From positions 372,001-436,000 of the forward strand of contig CALYLO010000005.1 in assembly GCA_944800085.1 (NCBI GenBank): a DNA stretch of 64,000 nt, written 5' to 3'. Each line of letters opens with the position of its first letter. Position 1 is the stretch's first letter. The stretch comes from Paenibacillus melissococcoides. Lineage in GTDB: Bacteria > Bacillota > Bacilli > Paenibacillales > Paenibacillaceae. This document shows positions 35,152 through 43,587 of the stretch, one piece after another. The notes below the pieces were generated by a model. It did not search any database, was not told the DNA's origin, and saw nothing but the letters and a program-made list of their open reading frames with translations. The position numbers were made by a program, and so were the translations under genes.

Positions 35152-35521
35152 AAGGGGGTGTCCCAAAAGTAGTATTTCACTACAGTGAGACAGCCCCCCC
35201 TGATTCTCAAAGCTCGACTCGCCGAAAAACTGTAAAAATACACTTTTCCTTTATGACGTGTACTCCGTTACAGGGAATCCTGCAAAACGGCATCAATTTC
35301 TGACTATCCAATCGGTAAAATACAAAAATCGATGAACATAATGTAATTTTGCAGGAATTTCATCAAATCGCGGCTGAAAGAGCAGTAATTGATGCATCCA
35401 CGCAGCATTTCACTGCTTCATCCATCTTCCACCGGTTTGCGCGCCGCCGTTTTTCCCGCATCCAGATTCTCTGTTAACTCGTCATCTCCATCATTTTGCA
35501 GTGCCTGTGAGACACCCCCTT
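35152..35521. repeat. MITE-like segment with AAGGGGGTGTC inverted ends
   Basis: The left end AAGGGGGTGTCCCAAAAG and the right end, read in reverse, AAGGGGGTGTCTCACAGG frame about 370 bp without a gene. A third copy (GTGAGACAGCCCCCC) at about 35184-35199 makes the left end a 48-bp palindrome by itself, which could also act as terminator of the pentapeptide gene. Ends of this type belong to IS1182-like elements. No target duplication was found. Confidence 0.35.
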
Positions 35522-35607
35522 ATTCCTTGTTCCGTTCCCGGCAATTCGCGGTCCCGGGTATGGGCCGGCCAGGGGGCCGAACGATGGCCCCTGTCCGTGC
35601 GGGTTAG

Positions 35608-36774
35608 CTACAGACGCTGCGCCGCTCGTGCCAGACGCTCCATCGCTTCCTCGATGAGGGCCCGGCGCGAGGTCATATTGAGCCGCAAAAATCCGCTGCC
35701 TTCCTTCCCGTAGGCATAGCCTTCACTTAACCATACTTTCGCTTCATTCAGCGCCCAATCATTCAGTTCCGTGTCCGTCAAGCCGAAGCTGCGCCAATCG
35801 AGCCATTTCAAATACGTTCCTTCCTGGGCGAACGTCTTCACCTGCGGAATGCGCTCTGCGATAAACTGCTCAATATACTGGCTGTTCCCTTCAATATATT
35901 TCAGAGCTTGGTCGAACCATGCCTCTCCCTTCGTATATGCGGCAATCGTCGCCTCAATAGCGCCCAGATCGAGCTCGGCGACTCCGGCGCTTTCCACCGC
36001 CTTCTGGTATTTCTGGCGCAGCCTTTCTTCTTCAATGAAAATATTTCCCACTTTGAAGCTTGCGATGCTGAACGTCTTGGTCGGAGATGTCGCCGTAATC
36101 GTCCGCGCCACCACATCCGGGGACAGTGTCGCAATCGGAATATATTGATGCTCCCCATAAGTGAAGTCATGATGGATATCATCCGAGAAAATAATAACGT
36201 CATGCTCCAGGCACAGATCAGCCAATCTCTGCAGCTCGTCCCGCTTCCATACCCGCCCTACCGGGTTGTGCGGGTTGCAGAGGAAGAACAGCTTCAGGGC
36301 CGGGTCCTTCACTTTCTGTTCGAAATCCTCGAAATCGATCTCATATCGGCCGTCAACCAGCTTGAGCGGGTTCGTAACAAGCGTCGCCCCGTTGGATTGA
36401 ACCATTTTGGCGAATTGAGGATAGACCGGCGTCTGGATCATCACCTTGTCCCCGGGCGCCGTCACGGCCCGAACGGCGAACGCCATAGCCGGCACCACGC
36501 CCGGCGTCAGCACGAACCATTCCTTGGCCACATTCCACTGATGCCGGCGCTTCATCCAGTCGATGACGGCCGAATAATACCGGTCCCTACATAAGGTATA
36601 TCCATAGCTCGGAATGCTCATCCGGGCGACAAGCGCCTCCTGGATCGCCGGCGCGGCCGGGAAATCCATATCCGCCACCCACAGCGGGATGCACCCTTCC
36701 TTTGATTGGCTGGAAGGGACTGCTTTGAGGGCGTCCAATGCCGCCCGATCGATTGTTTTCTCGAAATCGTACAT
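35608..36774 (-). CDS. PLP-dependent cystathionine beta-lyase / C-S lyase (PatB/MalY type)
   Basis: 388 residues from the ATG at 36774 (GAGGAGG upstream; the frame is open 18 codons more). Fold-type I aminotransferase: WVADMDFPAAPAIQEAL, TPGVVPAMAFAVRAV, NPHNPVGRVWKRDEL, SDDIHHDF and the PLP-lysine in SPTKTFSIASFKVGN. PatB/MalY enzymes cleave C-S bonds of cystathionine or cysteine conjugates; some MalY proteins also have regulatory roles. MATE pump gene 69 bp upstream on the same strand could form an operon. Confidence 0.85.
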   Translation of the reverse strand: MYDFEKTIDRAALDALKAVPSSQSKEGCIPLWVADMDFPAAPAIQEALVARMSIPSYGYTLCRDRYYSAVIDWMKRRHQWNVAKEWFVLTPGVVPAMAFAVRAVTAPGDKVMIQTPVYPQFAKMVQSNGATLVTNPLKLVDGRYEIDFEDFEQKVKDPALKLFFLCNPHNPVGRVWKRDELQRLADLCLEHDVIIFSDDIHHDFTYGEHQYIPIATLSPDVVARTITATSPTKTFSIASFKVGNIFIEEERLRQKYQKAVESAGVAELDLGAIEATIAAYTKGEAWFDQALKYIEGNSQYIEQFIAERIPQVKTFAQEGTYLKWLDWRSFGLTDTELNDWALNEAKVWLSEGYAYGKEGSGFLRLNMTSRRALIEEAMERLARAAQRL

Positions 36775-36843
36775 GACTTCATCCTCCTCATTGTTATAAA
36801 AACATAACAAGCCATTGGCTAATGCCAAAGTACAATGCCTCTG

Positions 36844-38208
36844 CTAAGCTGCCGCTGCTCCAGCCTTCGCGTACCGGCGTTCCATAATCGCGAGCCGCGT
36901 GAACAGGCAGATTGCGCCGGCGGCCAGACCGCTAATTAGCCCGATCCAATACCCGTATGCGGCAAGCGAGGTGAACTTGGCCAGCACAAATCCGACCGGA
37001 AGCCCGATAATCCAGTAGGACATCAAGGCGATCAAAAATACCGCGTTCACATCCTTATACCCCCGCAGCACACCTTGGACCGGAGCCGCCACCGCATCGG
37101 ACAGTTGAAAAAATATCGCATAAATGAGGAATGACTCGGTTAGCAGCCGCACATCCGGTTCCTCGGAGTACATGCCGGCGACCTTATGGTTGAACAGGAA
37201 CAGCAGCACGGCGAACAAGGAAGCCAAGGTCACGGCAGAGAAAATGCCGATGCGGGTATACTGCTTCGCATCCGTGAACCGCTTCGCGCCTGCTTCGAAG
37301 CCGACAACGATCGTCAAGGCCATCGCGATGCTCATCGGCAGCATATAGAGCAGCGACGAGAAATTCAATGCCGCCTGATGCGCCGCGATCGTATTCGTGT
37401 CATACTCGCTCATGAACAGCGTTACGCCCGCGAAAATGCTGACCTCGAAAAAGATGGACAGCCCGATCGGCGTTCCGATGCGAAGAATCTCTTTCCAGCG
37501 GGAGAAGGAAATTCCCCCCCATTGCCTCAGCATGCCCATCGACTGCATCATCGCATTGCCGCGCAGGAACAGAAAAGCGACAATGGCAATAATGAGATAT
37601 GTAATTGCTGTCGCGATCCCGGCGCCAACACCCCCCATTTCCGGAAATCCGAATTTCCCGAAAATAAAGAAATAGTTGAGAGTGACATTGACGGGGAAGG
37701 ACAGCAGCGTAATGAACATGGTAACCCGGGTCTCCCCCAGTCCGTCAATGCTTGCCCGGAAGACGGTATAGAGAAATGCCGGAATGACGCCGAAGCCAAG
37801 TGCGATAAGATAATCCTTCGCGACCCGATGAACTTCCGTCTCCAATCTCATGGCCGAAAGAATCGGCTCCAGAACGAACGAGCCAACCAGAAGGACGACG
37901 GCGCCGACGATAACGGACAGATACGCTGCCTGGGTTACGCTCGGCGACACTTCCCCCTTCCGGCCCGCCCCCATATGATGAGCGATGATCGGGGTGACGG
38001 CAAGGAAGATGCCGCTTATGCCGGTATAGACGGGAGCCCAGATGCTGCCGCCAATCGCGACGCCGGCAAGATGGGTTGCGCTGTAGTTGCCGGACATGAC
38101 CGTATCGAAAAAGGACATCAGCTGCATGGCAACCTGCGTAACGAAAATCGGTAATAAAATATGCAGCAGTTGAACGATTTTTTGTTGCAGCGTAAACGTT
38201 TGTTTCAT
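36844..38208 (-). CDS. MATE-family multidrug efflux transporter
   Basis: 454 residues, twelve membrane helices. MATE signatures are in both halves: LMSFFDTVMSGNYSATHLAG at the first and EIFFEVSIFAGVTLFMSEYD-like text at the seventh helix, with TIAAHQAALNFSSLLYMLPM. Exports cationic compounds with a Na+ or H+ gradient. Related to the YeeO/NorM branch. The downstream PatB-like gene may be co-transcribed. GGAGC ribosome site upstream of ATG 38208. Confidence 0.9.
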   Translation of the reverse strand: MKQTFTLQQKIVQLLHILLPIFVTQVAMQLMSFFDTVMSGNYSATHLAGVAIGGSIWAPVYTGISGIFLAVTPIIAHHMGAGRKGEVSPSVTQAAYLSVIVGAVVLLVGSFVLEPILSAMRLETEVHRVAKDYLIALGFGVIPAFLYTVFRASIDGLGETRVTMFITLLSFPVNVTLNYFFIFGKFGFPEMGGVGAGIATAITYLIIAIVAFLFLRGNAMMQSMGMLRQWGGISFSRWKEILRIGTPIGLSIFFEVSIFAGVTLFMSEYDTNTIAAHQAALNFSSLLYMLPMSIAMALTIVVGFEAGAKRFTDAKQYTRIGIFSAVTLASLFAVLLFLFNHKVAGMYSEEPDVRLLTESFLIYAIFFQLSDAVAAPVQGVLRGYKDVNAVFLIALMSYWIIGLPVGFVLAKFTSLAAYGYWIGLISGLAAGAICLFTRLAIMERRYAKAGAAAA

Positions 38209-38399
38209 GATGTTGCCTGCTCCTTATCTTTCATAATGTGTCAGCTCGCATAAGGCCGATATCGGCCGCACTGCCCCGGCGACAAGGAGATGATTGCATG
38301 CGCGTAGAACACCTCACCCATTGTAACATCAAACGGAATCTTTTGCTTGGGAACGCAGGTTCGGTTACAATATAGATCAAGGAAAGGAGTGCTCGACCG

Positions 38400-39485
38400 A
38401 TGATGACGATTCAGAAAGCGAAGGATCGGGCGGCGCTGAATGCCAAGTTGCCTGGCTTGCCATGGTATATTCAGCAATTTATTGAATATAAGCTGCCGGA
38501 TCTGTCCCCTTCATCGCTGCTGGAATATGTGCGGGATTACGAGATTTTTTTGGGATGGCTCGTGGCGGAGCGCCTCACCGAAGCGGAGCAGACGCGGGAT
38601 GTGACGCTTGCCGATCTGGAGCAGCTTCGGATGGAGCATATTACGTCCTTCCGCATCTATTTGACGACATACAAAGAAGCGTCCAATTCGAGAGTGACGG
38701 TATCCCGCAAGCTGTCCTCGCTTCGCTCGCTGTTCCATTATTTAAGCCAGATTGCGGAGGACGAGCAATTTTATCCGTTGTTGAAGCGGAACGTCATGGC
38801 GAAGATCGAGATCAAGCGCGTACATAAGCCGAAGGACACGGCAGCGAAGCTGAAGGGCAAGCTGCTGGAAGAGCAGGAACTGGACGAATTCGTCGACTAT
38901 GTCCGCAACGGATATGCTCATGACGTCGCCGACAATAAGCAGGCATCCCATGCCCATGCTCTCAATGCGGTTCGCGATGCCGCCATCGTCAGTCTGATCC
39001 TGAACTCCGGGCTGCGGGTAAGCGAAGTCGTCAACTTGAATCTGGACGATGTCGATATGAACCGGAAGCTGGTCAATGTCTACCGCAAAGGCCATAATGA
39101 CGACACCTTCAAGACGCCGGTCTATTTCCGCGACAGCGCCAAGCAGCATCTGCAGGATTATATTGACCTCAGATCCGAACGCTATGCGGCCCCGAAGAAG
39201 GAACGCGCCTTCTTCCTCGCCATCAAGAACGGGGAGAAGGAAGGCAAGCGGATGACGAAGCGGGCCATGCAGCAGATGATTCTCAAATACGCGAAGCGGT
39301 TCGGCAAGCCGGCTCTGACCGTACATAAGCTGCGACATTCCTTCGCGACGGACTATTATTTGCATAATGATATTTACAAGACGAAGGAGCAGCTCGGCCA
39401 TGCTTCGACGGAGACGACGGAGATCTACGCCCATCTGACGGACAAGACGATGTCCGAAGCGATCGAACGACGGGGAGAGGATTAG
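38400..39485 (+). CDS. xerS: Tyrosine recombinase XerS
   Basis: 361 residues. Single-recombinase chromosome dimer resolution enzyme of Firmicutes that act alone on a difSL site. The long N-terminal SAM-like domain (WYIQQFIEYKLPDLSPSSLL, YEIFLGWL) fits XerS rather than XerC/D. Catalytic residues: Arg in NSGLRVSEVVNL, Lys in VYRKGHNDD, His-x-x-Arg in HKLRHSFATDYY, His in LGHASTETTE, nucleophile Tyr in TEIYAHL. GAAAGGAGTG upstream of ATG 38400. No difSL-like site was recognised beside it. Confidence 0.9.
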   Translation: MMTIQKAKDRAALNAKLPGLPWYIQQFIEYKLPDLSPSSLLEYVRDYEIFLGWLVAERLTEAEQTRDVTLADLEQLRMEHITSFRIYLTTYKEASNSRVTVSRKLSSLRSLFHYLSQIAEDEQFYPLLKRNVMAKIEIKRVHKPKDTAAKLKGKLLEEQELDEFVDYVRNGYAHDVADNKQASHAHALNAVRDAAIVSLILNSGLRVSEVVNLNLDDVDMNRKLVNVYRKGHNDDTFKTPVYFRDSAKQHLQDYIDLRSERYAAPKKERAFFLAIKNGEKEGKRMTKRAMQQMILKYAKRFGKPALTVHKLRHSFATDYYLHNDIYKTKEQLGHASTETTEIYAHLTDKTMSEAIERRGED

Positions 39486-39545
39486 GCGGACGACTCTGGC
39501 GCGAGCTTGGGTCTGCCGTACAACTCCCCCTCTCCCGCATGCAAA

Positions 39546-39582
39546 CGCCGCCCTTCCCGTGAAGACAACGGGAGGGGCGGCG
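39546..39582. terminator. Bidirectional terminator between xerS and DUF4247 gene
   Basis: Stem CGCCGCCCTTCCCGT / ACGGGAGGGGCGGCG with a 7-base loop, between two convergent genes. Confidence 0.7.
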
Positions 39583-39586
39583 CTGC

Positions 39587-40336
39587 TTATCTTCGCCGGA
39601 AGATGCTGCCCGAGCGGCTTCGCGTCTTCGGCGGTTTGTACTTCTTCACCCTCGGCGGGGTGTACTTGGACGAATTGTCGTACTCGTTTTTATTTCTTGT
39701 GATCGAGCCCCGCGTATTGCTCTCCGACGGCGTGCGCTTGAAGATGCTCCCCCCGCTGCCGACCGTCGAGTCGTTGCTGTTCGTGCCTCTGCGGAAAATC
39801 GAGCCCTTCCGCTCGACGGTAAGTGGAGGAATCTTCTTCTTCTCCTCGGTCGTCGGCGCCCGGTACGGCTTCGCTGGCTTATAATCACCCCGATCCGTAT
39901 ACCCCCGGTAGCCCCCCGCTCCCCGGAGCGAGTCGAACAGCGTATCCAGCAGCCGATATTGGATATACATCTCCAGGAAGCTGCGATCATAATTGTTCTT
40001 CACATATTCTTTGGAATCGACTTCGATCAGGCTGTCTTCCGGTTTCTCCGGGTCCTGCTGAATCTGAATCAGCTGATCGCGGTAGACCAGGAACATTCGC
40101 TCGGTGCTCGTTTCCGATATTTGCTCCGGCCTGCGTTGTTCCGCAATCGCCTCGGCCGCCTCCGGCACCGGCGTATTCTCCGCGCGATAGATATAGGAGG
40201 TGCTGCTTCCGTCCCTTGCCACCGAATCCAGCGGATACGATGCGGACAGATCAATCTGTCCGCAGGCCGCCAACAGCGGGAAGAGAAGGCTGGCGATAAT
40301 GATCCATTTGACGGCGTTCCAACCCCGTGTATTCAT
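39587..40336 (-). CDS. DUF4247 lipoprotein with basic repeat tail
   Basis: 249 residues from the ATG at 40336 (GAGGAG upstream). Lipoprotein signal peptide ends in LLAAC near residue 25. Residues about 30-150 are the DUF4247 region (FLVYRDQLIQIQQDPEKPED, VKNNYDRSFLEMYIQYRLLD). The last 90 residues are basic, Ser/Gly/Pro-rich and repeat G-S-I-F-(R/K)-R three times (KGSIFRRG, GGSIFKRT, SGSIFRRR). It overlaps no gene but directly follows the DUF4178 gene (overlap of frames at 40348). Part of a pspA-linked cluster; function unknown, envelope location likely. Confidence 0.8.
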   Translation of the reverse strand: MNTRGWNAVKWIIIASLLFPLLAACGQIDLSASYPLDSVARDGSSTSYIYRAENTPVPEAAEAIAEQRRPEQISETSTERMFLVYRDQLIQIQQDPEKPEDSLIEVDSKEYVKNNYDRSFLEMYIQYRLLDTLFDSLRGAGGYRGYTDRGDYKPAKPYRAPTTEEKKKIPPLTVERKGSIFRRGTNSNDSTVGSGGSIFKRTPSESNTRGSITRNKNEYDNSSKYTPPRVKKYKPPKTRSRSGSIFRRR

Positions 40337-40347
40337 GGCGGAGCTCC

Positions 40348-40854
40348 TCATGATCGGCGGATGATGCGCACATCCGCCGCGATGACCGCTTCGCCCTCAT
40401 ACAATTGGAAGCGGCCGTCCTGCCATTCGATGCGGAGCAGCTTCCGGTCGTCCGACTGGTATTGCCATACATATTGCTCTCCGGCTCCGCCGAACGGCGT
40501 CTGCCCCGTGCAGATCACTCTGCCGTCATATTGATCCTCCAGATAGAACCATCTTCCGTCCAGCTCGATCTCGGTCGGAACCTCCTCCACCGAATCAAGC
40601 CGTCCGTCAATCACTTGATATAAGCTGTAATAAGTCTGTTCCCGCTGCTCCACATGCAAGTAGCGGAGATTCGCCCCGTCACGCAGGGTAACCCAGGAGC
40701 CCGGGCGAACCCGCCAATCGGTCCGGCCGACGACTTCATAGCTGATTAGCGATACTTCGCAAATATCTCCCGGCTCCAGCATCGACGGCTTTTTTTCCGG
40801 CTTAGGCGCCTCGGGCTTGGCCACTATGTTTTTGATCCGTTTCCACAAGCTCAT
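40348..40854 (-). CDS. DUF4178 protein
   Basis: 168 residues, soluble. Beta-rich DUF4178 domain: GDICEVSLISYEVVGRTDWR, LRYLHVEQREQTYYSLYQVI, RWFYLEDQYDGRVIC. DUF4178 proteins are found with PspA and DUF350 proteins in membrane-stress clusters. GGAAGGAGAG ribosome site before ATG 40854. It stands between the DUF350 and DUF4247 genes. Confidence 0.85.
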   Translation of the reverse strand: MSLWKRIKNIVAKPEAPKPEKKPSMLEPGDICEVSLISYEVVGRTDWRVRPGSWVTLRDGANLRYLHVEQREQTYYSLYQVIDGRLDSVEEVPTEIELDGRWFYLEDQYDGRVICTGQTPFGGAGEQYVWQYQSDDRKLLRIEWQDGRFQLYEGEAVIAADVRIIRRS

Positions 40855-40885
40855 CCGTATCTCTCCTTCCGTTCCCGTCTGTCCG

Positions 40886-41290
40886 TTACAGACAAGCGGC
40901 GATGATGAGCGCGCCTACGATATGCATCGAACCGGCCACCAAGGCGTACGACATGCGCCCCTCCTTCGTGCCTTCCTCCAGGTTCATGGCGAACACGCTC
41001 CGGAACAGCAGACGGAGGATGAACTCCAGAATGAGAAGGATGACGAAGGAGACGGCCGACATGAACAGCGCCTCGCCCAGACTATAGGCAACCTTAATCG
41101 AGCTCGACAGGATGAATCCTTGCGAGAACAGCTTCATCACGAAGCGGGTTGTCACGGCGACGTTCCCGTCCCGCATCTCCTGAATATCATTGTAACCCGT
41201 GAACAGCGAATCCACGAACATGAGCAAGAACAGGAGCAAGGCCCCTGTTGCCGTCCATACCGCGATCCCGGCAATATTGTCGAGAATCAT
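40886..41290 (-). CDS. DUF350 membrane protein
   Basis: 134 residues with about four membrane helices. DUF350 family: GALLLFLLMFVDSLFTGYND, NVAVTTRFVMKLFSQGFILS, RMSYALVAGSMHIVGALIIA. The many small membrane DUF350 proteins are linked with PspA and stress functions; some carry only two helix pairs as here. Starts at ATG 41290 with GGGGAG. Confidence 0.85.
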   Translation of the reverse strand: MILDNIAGIAVWTATGALLLFLLMFVDSLFTGYNDIQEMRDGNVAVTTRFVMKLFSQGFILSSSIKVAYSLGEALFMSAVSFVILLILEFILRLLFRSVFAMNLEEGTKEGRMSYALVAGSMHIVGALIIAACL

Positions 41291-41345
41291 GTTTATCCTG
41301 CACTCCCCTTACCGTTCGATGAGTTCTCCGTACCTATTGGTCAAG

Positions 41346-41376
41346 AAGGACGCTTGCCCTTGCGGCAAGCGTCCTT
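41346..41376 (-). terminator. Strong hairpin between pspA and the DUF350 gene
   Basis: Perfect 13-bp arms AAGGACGCTTGCC / GGCAAGCGTCCTT around CTTGC, 5 bp after the pspA stop. On the minus strand it is followed only by CTTCTTG, so partial read-through into the DUF350 gene is likely, giving more PspA than downstream products. Confidence 0.7.
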
Positions 41377-41380
41377 AATC

Positions 41381-42055
41381 TTACTCTGCGGATTTATCGT
41401 ATTTTTTCATGATGGCCGCGAGTTCGTCCTCGACATCCTTGTTCTTGCCCAGCTTGGCAAATTCATCGTCAAGCGATTTGGAAGAACCGTTCATCTCGTT
41501 CGAAGCCTCTGCTTGGGCTTCCATCGCCAGCATTTTGTCTTCCATCCGCTTCAACCCGGACATGGCCGTATCGGAGCTGAATCCGGCCATCGCCTTGTTG
41601 ATTTCCGTCTGGGCCTTCGCCGCGTTATAGCGTGCAACCAGCGTCTCGCGCTTGTTCTTCATGTCGGAATACTGCTTCCGCATCTCGTCCAGCTTCGCGC
41701 GAAGATTGTCGGCGGCAGCCTTGTTCTGATCGTAGCTCGCCTTATATTCGTTCATCTTTTCCTCGGCCGCTTTTTTCTCTTCCAGCGCCCGGCGGGCAAG
41801 GTCCAGATTATCGGCCTGAACGGCGATATGCGCCTGCTCCTCGCGCTTCTTCACCAATGCGGCTTGCTCTTCGTACGATTGCTTGAAGCGCTTCTCGATC
41901 GCGATCTGCTGAGCTACCGCACGTTCCGCCTCCTCCAGATCCTCTTGCATGTCGCGCAAGTATTGATCGGTCATCTTGATCGGATCTTCGGCTTTCTCAA
42001 TCAGCGCATAAATGTTGGACATGGTAACATCACGCAAGCGTTTGAATAATGACAT
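41381..42055 (-). CDS. pspA: Phage shock protein PspA/IM30 family
   Basis: 224 residues, nearly all alpha-helical coiled coil. N-terminal MSLFKRLRDVTMSNIYALIE with the amphipathic helix that binds membrane, then DPIKMTDQYLRDMQEDLEEA and the long hairpin to about residue 160, and SGLKRMEDKMLAMEAQAEAS. ESCRT-III-like protein that oligomerises on stressed membrane. First gene of the pspA-DUF350-DUF4178-DUF4247 set, with no PspF- or LiaRS-like regulator in the window. Confidence 0.93.
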   Translation of the reverse strand: MSLFKRLRDVTMSNIYALIEKAEDPIKMTDQYLRDMQEDLEEAERAVAQQIAIEKRFKQSYEEQAALVKKREEQAHIAVQADNLDLARRALEEKKAAEEKMNEYKASYDQNKAAADNLRAKLDEMRKQYSDMKNKRETLVARYNAAKAQTEINKAMAGFSSDTAMSGLKRMEDKMLAMEAQAEASNEMNGSSKSLDDEFAKLGKNKDVEDELAAIMKKYDKSAE

Positions 42056-42262
42056 GGACAGTTCCTCCCTATGCAGTCTTATCCTCAGTATATCCTGGAA
42101 ACCTTGGATTCCTGGGCATGTTGTTAATCCGTCTTAATACCCATACATACGAATGGAATCCGACGTTGTTTCACTTTTTTTGCTCTTCCTATTTTATCAT
42201 GCTTTTATTACGCGGAGAAGGAGAAGGATAGCTGCCATAGCGGGTATGTATCTAAAAAAATA

Positions 42263-42286
42263 CCGGGGCCGCCAAAGCGGCTCCGG
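42263..42286 (-). terminator. Terminator of the pyrK-pyrD-LpdD-like operon
   Basis: On the minus strand CCGGAGCCGC-TTTG-GCGGCCCCGG followed by TATTTTTTT, 10 bp after the LpdD-like gene. Confidence 0.85.
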
Positions 42287-42295
42287 CATGATGAA

Positions 42296-42655
42296 TCAGA
42301 CTTCCCGGCGAACCCGGTCCAATTCGGTTGTGAATCTCAGCCACGCCTGCTCCACGACCAACGCGATATGCTCCTTCCGCAATTGGTCGTAATGAATGCC
42401 GGCGGCGACGGTTACGGTGGTCCCTAGCGCTTCCGAGGCGCGAAGGGCCATGGCGGCGGCAAGCTCGTCCTCCCGATGTCCGGGAACGGCATGCGTGGTG
42501 ACCTTCCACTGCCCCGCTTCCTTCCACGAGGTCGATACGGCGCCGATATGAGCGTCTCCCCCGCTCAGCAGGAACAGCCAATCCCGGCCTTGCCGAATCG
42601 CCTCGACCCGGATATCTTCTCCAGGGGGAGCCGCATCATTATAGGCCCCGGTCAT
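42296..42655 (-). CDS. LpdD-like (prenylated-flavin chaperone-like) small protein
   Basis: 119 residues, cytosolic. Motifs DWLFLLSGGDAHIGAVST, VPGHREDELAAAMALRASEA and VAAGIHYDQLRKEHIALVVE agree with the small LpdD-like domain (subunit D-type accessory of UbiD decarboxylases) as I know it. It overlaps the pyrD stop by 4 bp (ATGA). Operon with pyrK-pyrD but without any ubiD or prenyl-transferase in view, so its task here is unclear. Confidence 0.65.
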   Translation of the reverse strand: MTGAYNDAAPPGEDIRVEAIRQGRDWLFLLSGGDAHIGAVSTSWKEAGQWKVTTHAVPGHREDELAAAMALRASEALGTTVTVAAGIHYDQLRKEHIALVVEQAWLRFTTELDRVRREV

Positions 42656-43587
42656 GAAATAATTCCCCGGATTTCATCCAAACTGTGAATATTCTCTTTT
42701 TCCATGAACTCCGTCAGACCGTTCAGCAGATCTTCGCCTGCCCGCAGATTCATGAAGTTGTACGTTCCGATCTGCACCACTTCGGCTCCCGCCATAATAA
42801 ATTCGATGATATCTTCCGAGGAGGAAATGCCGCCCATCCCCATAACGGGAATCGTGACCGCCTGCGCGACTTGGTGAACCATGCGCAACGCGATCGGCTT
42901 GATCGCCGGGCCGGACAGCCCCGCATACGTGTTCTGGAACACGCTGCGCCGCTGGTAGATGTCAATTTTCATTCCGGAAAAGGTATTGACGAGGGACACG
43001 CATTCCGCTCCCTCTTCCTCGCACATGACCGCCATATCGACGACATTCTCCGCATTCGGCGACAGCTTTACCGCCAACGGGAGCGAAGTGACCTGGCGAA
43101 CCTCGCGAATCACTTCCCTGGCGACCTCGGTCCGAATTCCAAAGGCCATGCCGCCCTCCTTCACATTGGGGCATGATATATTCAATTCGATCATATCGAC
43201 CGCGGGCCGGCTCAATTTGCGGCGCTCCTCGGCATCCTTCGTAATCTTCAACGCGCCAAGCACATAATCCTCGATCGTGCTTCCGCCAAGATTCGCGATT
43301 TTGACCGGTTCTATCTTCTCCCAGAACTTCATCTCTTCCTGAAGAAACGCATCGACGCCCGGATTTTCCAAGCCTACACTATTCAGTATGCCGCTCGCGG
43401 TCTCCCATATGCGCGTTCCCTCGTTCCCCGGACGCGGTTGCAAGGTCAGTCCTTTGGAGGCGATGCCGCCAAGCTGATTGATATCATAGTATCGGGCATA
43501 TTCCTGCCCGAAGCCGAATGTGCCGGAAGCCATGACAAGCGGGTTTTTGAATTCGATCCCCGCCACTTTACACGCTAAGCTTCTCAT
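42652..43587 (-). CDS. pyrD: Dihydroorotate dehydrogenase catalytic subunit PyrDB
   Basis: 311 residues. FMN-binding TIM barrel of class 1B enzymes. MASGTFGFGQEY (FMN loop), the catalytic Cys in ELNISCPNVKEGGMAFG, LPLAVKLSPNAENVVDMAVM, NTFSGMKIDIYQRRSVF, GMGGISSSEDIIEFIMAGA and VQIGTYNF. It oxidises dihydroorotate to orotate and needs PyrK to pass electrons to NAD. Overlaps the end of pyrK by 20 bp, so the two subunits are coupled. No other pyr genes are nearby. Confidence 0.95.
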   Translation of the reverse strand: MRSLACKVAGIEFKNPLVMASGTFGFGQEYARYYDINQLGGIASKGLTLQPRPGNEGTRIWETASGILNSVGLENPGVDAFLQEEMKFWEKIEPVKIANLGGSTIEDYVLGALKITKDAEERRKLSRPAVDMIELNISCPNVKEGGMAFGIRTEVAREVIREVRQVTSLPLAVKLSPNAENVVDMAVMCEEEGAECVSLVNTFSGMKIDIYQRRSVFQNTYAGLSGPAIKPIALRMVHQVAQAVTIPVMGMGGISSSEDIIEFIMAGAEVVQIGTYNFMNLRAGEDLLNGLTEFMEKENIHSLDEIRGIIS

